Source: VRUE01 sp036525295 (GTDB taxonomy: Bacteria; Actinomycetota; Thermoleophilia; Solirubrobacterales; 70-9). From it: a stretch of DNA of 8,349 nucleotides. Of the stretch, positions 4,660-8,349 are shown piece after piece. The stretch spans positions 1-8,349 of the forward strand of contig DATDAQ010000122.1 of NCBI GenBank assembly GCA_036525295.1, in the 5' to 3' direction. The notes beneath the pieces were generated by a model. It saw only the letters and a list, made by a program, of their open reading frames with translations. It was not told where the DNA came from and made no database searches. The translations under genes and the position numbers were made by a program. How positions within the stretch are numbered: position 1 is the first letter of the stretch; every line of letters begins with the position of its first letter.

Positions 4660-6020
4660 CGCCGCTTCTGCTTGGGGTTGCGCTGGCTCCGCCCCTGCTT
4701 GCGCGGCGGTGGGTTCTTCGCCTTCGGCGCCTCGATCCGCCTCGCCACCTTTGCCTTGTACCGGTAGGGCTGCAGCGCGGTGATGCTCGAGTAGCCGGTG
4801 AGGTAGATGCGGCGCCCGTCGGAGATCACCGGGGAGTAGGTGCCCCGCCGGTAGCGGAAGACGCGCTTGCCGCTGCGCATCATGAAGCCGACGGTCGAGT
4901 TGTAGGTGAACTCGGCGGCGTAGACGATGTCCCCGACCGCGGAGAGGGAGCCGATCACCTGGCCGCCGGCCGAGCGGCTCCAGCGCACGCTGCCGTCCTT
5001 GGCGTCGAGCGCGTAGACGTTGCCGTCGAAGGAGCCGATGTAGACGGTCGGCGGGCTGTGACGGGTGTTCGCCACGGTCGGTCCGGAGTAGGCGTAGCCG
5101 CCGGTCGAGTAGCTCCAGGCGAGCGTCCCGTCCTTGCGGTCGAAGCTGTAGACGCGGGAGTCGTTGTTACCCGCGTAGACGCGGCCGAAGGCCACCGCCG
5201 GGGTCGAGTAGAACTGACCCGAGGTGCCGAACCCCTGGCCGAGGGAGGAGGCCTGCCACCTGATCCGGCCGGTCTTTGCATCGACCGCGTTCATGTAGCC
5301 GCCGTAGTCGCCGACGTAGAGGGTGCCGCCGTAGTAGGCGGGCGCGGACTTGATCGGGCCGCCGAGGCCGGTCGCCCAGCGCACGTTGCCGCTGATCGTG
5401 CTCAGCGCGTAGAGGTTGCCGTCCTCGCAACCGAAGTAGACGGTGCGGCCGATCACCACCGGCGAGGACTCGGCCCGGCCGGGCAGCGAGCGCTTCCAGA
5501 TCGTCTTGCCGGTCTTCGCGTCGAGCTTGACGATGTGGCCGGGGGTCAGGTTGACGATGTAGAGCCGGTGTTTCGAGTAGGCCGGCGAGGAGGCGTTGAG
5601 ACGGCCGACGCTGCGCTCCCAGAGCACCTTGCCGTTGTCGGCGTCGAGCGCGCGGGCGGTGCCGTTGTTGTCGACGAAATAGAGCGTGCCGCCGACGTAG
5701 ATCGGCGGGAACTCGAGCAGAGGGCGCTCGGTGAAGCGCCAGAGCTTGCGGAAGGGGGGCTTCACCCCCTTCGCCGGGAGGTAGCGGGTGCGGGCCGGGT
5801 TGAGGCCGAAGACCGGCCAGTTGACCGCCCTCGCCTTCGGCTTGGGCGGTTTCTGGGGCGTGAAGGTCGCGTTCGGGTTGTGGACGTCGGGCGGCCGCTT
5901 GAGCACCTGGTAGGCGAGGAACCCGGCGCCGGCGATCGAGAGCACACCGGCGGCGATCAAGCCGACGGCGATTCCCCGCCGCGTGTGCCAGAAATGGCTG
6001 ACGGCGCCCCATGCGCCCAC
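4656..6020 (-). CDS. Membrane-anchored PQQ-type beta-propeller protein
   Basis: With a GTG start at 6020 this is a 454-residue protein. HTRRG (12-16) precedes a single hydrophobic helix at about 17-40, so the bulk lies outside the membrane. From about residue 67 there are seven to eight propeller repeats of the pattern SP-hydrophobic-GGTLYVG-DG-LYALDAKTGK-W (tandem BamB/PQQ-like blades), for example the blades with VYFGCEDGNLYAL and VYIGSFDGNVYALDAKDG. No catalytic PQQ-dehydrogenase residues are evident, so a binding or scaffold role is more likely than an enzyme. The last ~34 residues are strongly basic and Pro-rich. The frame stays open to 6182, but that would overlap the GNAT gene by 139 nt. 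GTG 6020 has GGAGA 9 nt upstream and leaves a 23-nt gap after the GNAT stop. It is last in the four-gene minus-strand cluster, and its TAG overlaps the stop of the convergent gene. Fold secure; exact start and role uncertain. Confidence 0.85.
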   Translation of the reverse strand: MGAWGAVSHFWHTRRGIAVGLIAAGVLSIAGAGFLAYQVLKRPPDVHNPNATFTPQKPPKPKARAVNWPVFGLNPARTRYLPAKGVKPPFRKLWRFTERPLLEFPPIYVGGTLYFVDNNGTARALDADNGKVLWERSVGRLNASSPAYSKHRLYIVNLTPGHIVKLDAKTGKTIWKRSLPGRAESSPVVIGRTVYFGCEDGNLYALSTISGNVRWATGLGGPIKSAPAYYGGTLYVGDYGGYMNAVDAKTGRIRWQASSLGQGFGTSGQFYSTPAVAFGRVYAGNNDSRVYSFDRKDGTLAWSYSTGGYAYSGPTVANTRHSPPTVYIGSFDGNVYALDAKDGSVRWSRSAGGQVIGSLSAVGDIVYAAEFTYNSTVGFMMRSGKRVFRYRRGTYSPVISDGRRIYLTGYSSITALQPYRYKAKVARRIEAPKAKNPPPRKQGRSQRNPKQKRR

Positions 6021-6029
6021 GAGCGCGGT

Positions 6030-6034
6030 TCTCC
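6030..6034 (-). promoter_or_regulatory. Shine-Dalgarno supporting the GTG start of the propeller gene
   Basis: GGAGA on the minus strand lies 9 nt before GTG at 6020, inside the short gap after the GNAT stop at 6044. No ATG, TTG or other GTG in this frame is better placed upstream of the membrane helix. Confidence 0.5.
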
Positions 6035-6043
6035 AGAAGCCCT

Positions 6044-6811
6044 TCAGCGGCGCAGCTCCCACATCTCGATGAAGCCGAGGTCGCGGAACCCGAGACGCTC
6101 GTAGAGCGGCGCGCCGGCCCGGGTCGCCTGCAGCGAGGCGGTGGCCAGTCCACGCTCGCGAGCATCGGCGAGCGCGCGCCACAGAAGCCAGCTCGCGATC
6201 CCGCGCCCACGGTGCTCGGGCGGCGTGGCGACGCCGGTGACGCAGCAGTCCTCGCCGATCTCGATCGCACCGACGCAGCCGGCCGGGGCGGCGCCGTCGA
6301 AGGCGCCGTGCCAGCGGATCGAGGTCTCGCCGGCGAGGCCGGCGCGGAAGCCGTCGGGGCCGTAGCCGTAAGCGAGGTCGTTGAGCTCGGCGCAGGCGTC
6401 CGGGCCGATCGGGCCCGGGTCGATGCCGGCCGGAGCCGGCGGCCCGGCGCCGAGGTCGGCGAGCTCCATCGCCATCGCCCGCGGTTCGGCGTCGAGCGCA
6501 TGGCCGCGTGCGGCAAGCAACCGGGCCGACTCGCGGTCGTGGTCGGGCACCCAGACCGTCCAGGCGCGCACCCCGTGGGACTCGTAGAGGGCTTCCAGCG
6601 CGTCGATCTCCCCGGCCAGCACGACCGGGTCGGTGTAGAAGACCCCGTTGAAGAGCGAGCGCTGGGGAGAGGCCGGCGCGACCGAGGCGATCAGGCCCTC
6701 GCGGCGGACCAGGATCGAGTCCGGCGCCCCGCTGCCGAAGGCCTCGACCTCATCACGGACGCCCTCGAAGGCGCGCCGCCTCAGCTCCCGCTCGTCGACA
6801 CGCGGGCTCAT
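6044..6811 (-). CDS. GNAT-family N-acetyltransferase
   Basis: This 255-residue protein is predicted to transfer an acetyl group from acetyl-CoA to an unidentified amine. The C-terminal third carries the acetyl-CoA fold: strand CCVTGVAT (189-196), then PPEHRGRGIASWLLWRAL, in which Arg201-x-x-Gly204-x-Ala206 is the pyrophosphate-binding loop. LQATRAGAPLYERLGFRDLG (227-246) is the usual motif B end with the conserved Tyr and Gly-Phe. Residues 1-120 lack a clear second CoA loop and probably form a degenerate N-terminal GNAT-like lobe or a substrate domain. The ATG at 6811 is 10 nt after the stop of the SRPBCC gene. GGAGG lies 14 nt upstream, longer than ideal, so translation is probably coupled to the gene before. 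The substrate could be a small molecule, antibiotic or protein N-terminus; nothing in the sequence decides this. Confidence 0.88.
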   Translation of the reverse strand: MSPRVDERELRRRAFEGVRDEVEAFGSGAPDSILVRREGLIASVAPASPQRSLFNGVFYTDPVVLAGEIDALEALYESHGVRAWTVWVPDHDRESARLLAARGHALDAEPRAMAMELADLGAGPPAPAGIDPGPIGPDACAELNDLAYGYGPDGFRAGLAGETSIRWHGAFDGAAPAGCVGAIEIGEDCCVTGVATPPEHRGRGIASWLLWRALADARERGLATASLQATRAGAPLYERLGFRDLGFIEMWELRR

Positions 6812-6821
6812 CCGCGCCCGT

Positions 6822-7265
6822 TCAGCCTCCGGCCGCAGCGCGCCGCTCGGACTCGGCGACGACCCCGTCGACCAGCCCCTTCACTGCCTGCTTGATCACC
6901 GCAACCACGACCGCCCCGACGACGGGAACGGTCGGTTGGGTGCGCACCGCGTAGACCATCTTCGTCCCGTTGCCGTTCGGCGTCAGCTCCACCGTCCCGA
7001 CATGGTCGCGAACCGGGAGGCCGGAGAGAAGCGTGTAGGAGAACCGTCTGGGCTCCTCGTACGCGATCACTTCCTCCCTCAGTGCCGGCCCGACAGCGGT
7101 CAGCTTGCGAATCGCCCCAACCCCATTCGGCGCCGGATCCCCCTCCCGCTCCAGCACGGACTTCCGCAACGGCGTGAGCTCCGAGTACCGCCGGTGGTCG
7201 GTCAGCACCTCGAAGACGACCTCGGGCGGTGCGCCTACCTCTCGCGTGAAAGTGAAGCTAGCCAC
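6822..7265 (-). CDS. SRPBCC (START/polyketide-cyclase-like) protein
   Basis: This 147-residue protein fits the small SRPBCC helix-grip fold, which forms a deep cavity for hydrophobic ligands. The N-terminal strand SFTFTREVGAPPEVVFEVLTDHRRYSELTP (3-32) is the family hallmark: a beta strand, an acidic-aromatic helix, then a D-x-x-x-Y/W segment. It is followed by strands with GVGAIRKL, EEVIAYEEPRRFSYTL and GTKMVYAV and a long C-terminal helix (about 114-140). The translation start is GTG at 7265. No Shine-Dalgarno is seen at the right distance, but TAGCCT lies 8 nt upstream, suggesting its own near-leaderless transcript in addition to read-through from the MBL gene 30 nt away. The ligand is unknown; family members range from lipid carriers to aromatase/cyclases and coenzyme Q-binding proteins. 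No polyketide genes are nearby, so that role is not supported. Confidence 0.85.
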   Translation of the reverse strand: MASFTFTREVGAPPEVVFEVLTDHRRYSELTPLRKSVLEREGDPAPNGVGAIRKLTAVGPALREEVIAYEEPRRFSYTLLSGLPVRDHVGTVELTPNGNGTKMVYAVRTQPTVPVVGAVVVAVIKQAVKGLVDGVVAESERRAAAGG

Positions 7266-7273
7266 GGCGCCGA

Positions 7274-7279
7274 AGGCTA
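7274..7279 (-). promoter_or_regulatory. Candidate internal -10 element (TAGCCT) for the SRPBCC gene
   Basis: On the minus strand TAGCCT (7279-7274) is 8 nt before the GTG at 7265. It overlaps a TATAGC hexamer two bases upstream that would also serve as a -10. It lies in the 30-nt gap after the MBL stop and would start a second transcript for the last three genes of the cluster. Confidence 0.35.
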
Positions 7280-7295
7280 TAGGAGGGCCGGGGCC

Positions 7296-8300
7296 TCAAA
7301 CCAACTTCCACCGCTGCGGATCCGTCCCCTCGACCTTCTCCACCTCGCCCAGGATCGCCAGGTGGTCGAGGCAGGAGAGGACGATCTGCAGGATCCAGGC
7401 GCTGACCGGCGTGTTCAGGTTCTCAGCGCCGACGATGTCGCCGACCACCTCGAAGGGGGGCTTCTCCCCCTCGGCAAGCGACTCGCGCACCTTCCCGGTC
7501 AGCTCGTCGACCTGACGGCGCGCCTCGGCGATCTTGGCGGCGGGGTCGCGGAACGGGCGGCCGTGACCGGGAAGGCAGAGGCCGACGGCGAGCGGCTCGA
7601 TCTCGTCGAGGCCGCCGAGGAACTCGCCGACGGGGTCCGGAGTGTGGCCGTGGTCGAAGAAGAGGACGGTGCGGCCCAGCAGGTGATCGCCGGAGATCAT
7701 CAGCTTGCGCTCGGGCTGGTGCAGGACGACGTGGGAGGGTGCGTGTCCCGGCGTCTCGTGGACCTGCCAGGTGCCGAGGTCCGTCTCGACCTCGACCCCC
7801 GGCAGCAGGGCGCGATCGGGCTCGACGATCGCGTCGATGCCGTTGTCGTCGTCCTCGCTGCGGGACTCGCGATAGCGCTCCAGGGCCCCGGCGGGCACAC
7901 CGCTCTGCCGTGCCACCTCGAGGCGCTGCTCCAGCGCCGCCGCCGGGTCGTCGGCAAGCAGGCGCACGTGTTCCCAGGCGGGGTGCATCCAGAGCTCGCA
8001 GCCGGCACCCTCGACGATCGGCGACGCCAGTCCGTAGTGGTCGGTGTGGGAGTGGGTGCAGACGAGCAGGCGCACGTCCTCGAGCCCGAAGCCGGCCTGG
8101 GCGAGAGCGAGGTCGAACTGGCGCATCCGCCCCTTGCCGCCGATGCCGGTGTCGAAGAGGACGATGCCTCCGTCGGCGGCGACGGCCCAGACGTTGCCGT
8201 GGGGCACGCCCGGCCAGGGCAGCGGCAGCCGCAGCCGCCAGACGCCGGGCAGGACCTTCTCCGTGCGCGGCGCCTCAGGGCGCTTGCGGTCGTCCGCCAT
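7296..8300 (-). CDS. MBL-fold metallo-hydrolase with C-terminal winged-helix-like region
   Basis: This 334-residue cytoplasmic protein belongs to the metallo-beta-lactamase superfamily, in the glyoxalase II/LACTB2-like branch. Metal ligands are clear: THSHTDH at 82-88 (His83, His85, Asp87, His88), His186 in TPGHAPSH, Asp205 in ISGDHLL, and His246 in PGHGRPF. They would bind two metals, usually zinc. Residues about 265-330 (KVRESLAEGEKPPFEVV through AWILQIVLSCLDHLAILGEVEKVEG) look like the helical/winged-helix C-terminal domain of LACTB2-type hydrolases. Substrate is unknown; thioesters, lactones or RNA are all known for the branch. The ATG at 8300 has a GGAGG 15 nt upstream, too far for normal use, but TAGTGT lies 9 nt upstream. 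It leads the minus-strand cluster. An arm resembling the zwf palindrome ends 25 nt before its start. Superfamily secure, activity not assigned. Confidence 0.92.
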   Translation of the reverse strand: MADDRKRPEAPRTEKVLPGVWRLRLPLPWPGVPHGNVWAVAADGGIVLFDTGIGGKGRMRQFDLALAQAGFGLEDVRLLVCTHSHTDHYGLASPIVEGAGCELWMHPAWEHVRLLADDPAAALEQRLEVARQSGVPAGALERYRESRSEDDDNGIDAIVEPDRALLPGVEVETDLGTWQVHETPGHAPSHVVLHQPERKLMISGDHLLGRTVLFFDHGHTPDPVGEFLGGLDEIEPLAVGLCLPGHGRPFRDPAAKIAEARRQVDELTGKVRESLAEGEKPPFEVVGDIVGAENLNTPVSAWILQIVLSCLDHLAILGEVEKVEGTDPQRWKLV

Positions 8301-8309
8301 CGGCGCGGG

Positions 8310-8315
8310 ACACTA
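8310..8315 (-). promoter_or_regulatory. Candidate -10 element (TAGTGT) for the MBL gene cluster
   Basis: On the minus strand TAGTGT (8315-8310) sits 9 nt before the ATG, the same spacing as TAGCCT before zwf. Both leaders end in GCCG just before the start codon. The hexamer follows the repeat arm by 10 nt, against 11 nt at zwf. Confidence 0.4.
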
Positions 8316-8325
8316 CCTCCCAGGG

Positions 8326-8349
8326 GGCGTGGCTGAGCTAACCCACCGC
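8326..8349. repeat. Second, cut-off copy of the zwf-type palindrome
   Basis: Bases 8326-8349 match 23-46 at 20 of 24 positions without gaps, starting GGCGTG and continuing through CTGAGCT and CCACC. The G-run just outside the match is also shared. The window ends before any right arm could be seen. Read on the minus strand, the arm AGCTCAGCCACGCC points at the MBL start, just as AGCTCAGACACGCC points at zwf. Confidence 0.6.

Noticed and set aside
4720..5660. Recurring short DNA repeats such as GCGTCGAGC and GTAGACG in the propeller gene
   Set aside because: They encode the repeated blade residues (LDAKTG and VYVG-type strands), so they follow from the protein repeat.
5751..5770. A 20-base stretch nearly identical to 7452-7471 (19 of 20), each able to form a small hairpin
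   Set aside because: Both encode Lys-Pro-Pro-Phe with the same preferred GC-rich codons in unrelated genes. Shared codon choice explains the match without a mobile or regulatory element.
6021..6182. N-terminal extension of the propeller gene to an ATG at 6182
   Set aside because: It would overlap the GNAT gene by 139 nt, and its translation is Arg-rich noise. GTG at 6020 has a Shine-Dalgarno and directly precedes the membrane helix.
5167..6516. Alternative minus-strand frame across the propeller and GNAT genes
   Set aside because: It reads as Arg/Ala/Pro-rich sequence out of frame with the beta-propeller and GNAT motifs, so it is a frame shadow.
6648..8336. Long plus-strand open frame opposite the SRPBCC and MBL genes
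   Set aside because: The minus strand encodes recognisable families over the same span. The plus-strand product has shadow-type composition and no start signal.
1..8349. The whole window as a mobile island bounded by the two similar end repeats
   Set aside because: There is no integrase, transposase, tRNA or target duplication. Gene content looks ordinary, and the repeats are better explained by their position before start codons.

Overview
This is a GC-rich window with strong G/C preference at third codon positions. It is most consistent with a high-GC actinobacterium. My impression from the gene types (a short RecQ, a secreted barrel protein ending in Pro-rich sequence, several leaderless-looking starts) is a Thermoleophilia/Solirubrobacterales-like organism, but nothing in the window proves that lineage. 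I see no phage, transposon, CRISPR, tRNA or rRNA signature. The content looks like chromosomal housekeeping and accessory genes.

Layout. Positions 1-98 hold a perfect 15-bp inverted repeat and a probable promoter ahead of zwf (glucose-6-phosphate dehydrogenase, + strand). zwf runs into a perfect 13-bp hairpin that straddles its stop codon, and converges on a 90-residue membrane-anchored, charged helical protein on the - strand. That small gene diverges from a compact RecQ-family helicase (+ strand). A GC-rich pair of palindromes follows recQ. Next is an exported protein resembling a GH26-type glycoside hydrolase (+ strand), whose stop codon overlaps the stop codon of the last gene of a four-gene - strand cluster. 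Read in its own direction from 8300 down to 4656, that cluster is: MBL-fold hydrolase with a C-terminal winged-helix-like region, SRPBCC/START-like protein, GNAT acetyltransferase, and a membrane-anchored PQQ-type beta-propeller. Gaps are 30, 10 and 23 nt, so the four are probably co-transcribed at least in part. No intergenic stretch reaches 300 bases.

How the genes relate. No single pathway links them. zwf supplies NADPH through the oxidative pentose-phosphate route, and recQ acts in DNA repair. The propeller and the barrel protein both act at or outside the membrane, but I see no direct evidence that they cooperate.

The most interesting signal is regulatory. The 15-bp repeat arm upstream of zwf has a second copy at the far right edge of the window, upstream of the MBL gene (20 of 24 bases match without gaps). 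Both copies end 25-26 nt before a start codon and are followed by a TAGNNT hexamer exactly 9 nt before that start. TAGCCT also lies 6 and 8 nt before the starts of recQ and the SRPBCC gene. None of these four starts has a well-placed Shine-Dalgarno. The only strong one in the window belongs to the small membrane protein. This suggests leaderless or near-leaderless transcripts from TAGNNT -10 elements, with the palindrome acting as an added operator or extended promoter.
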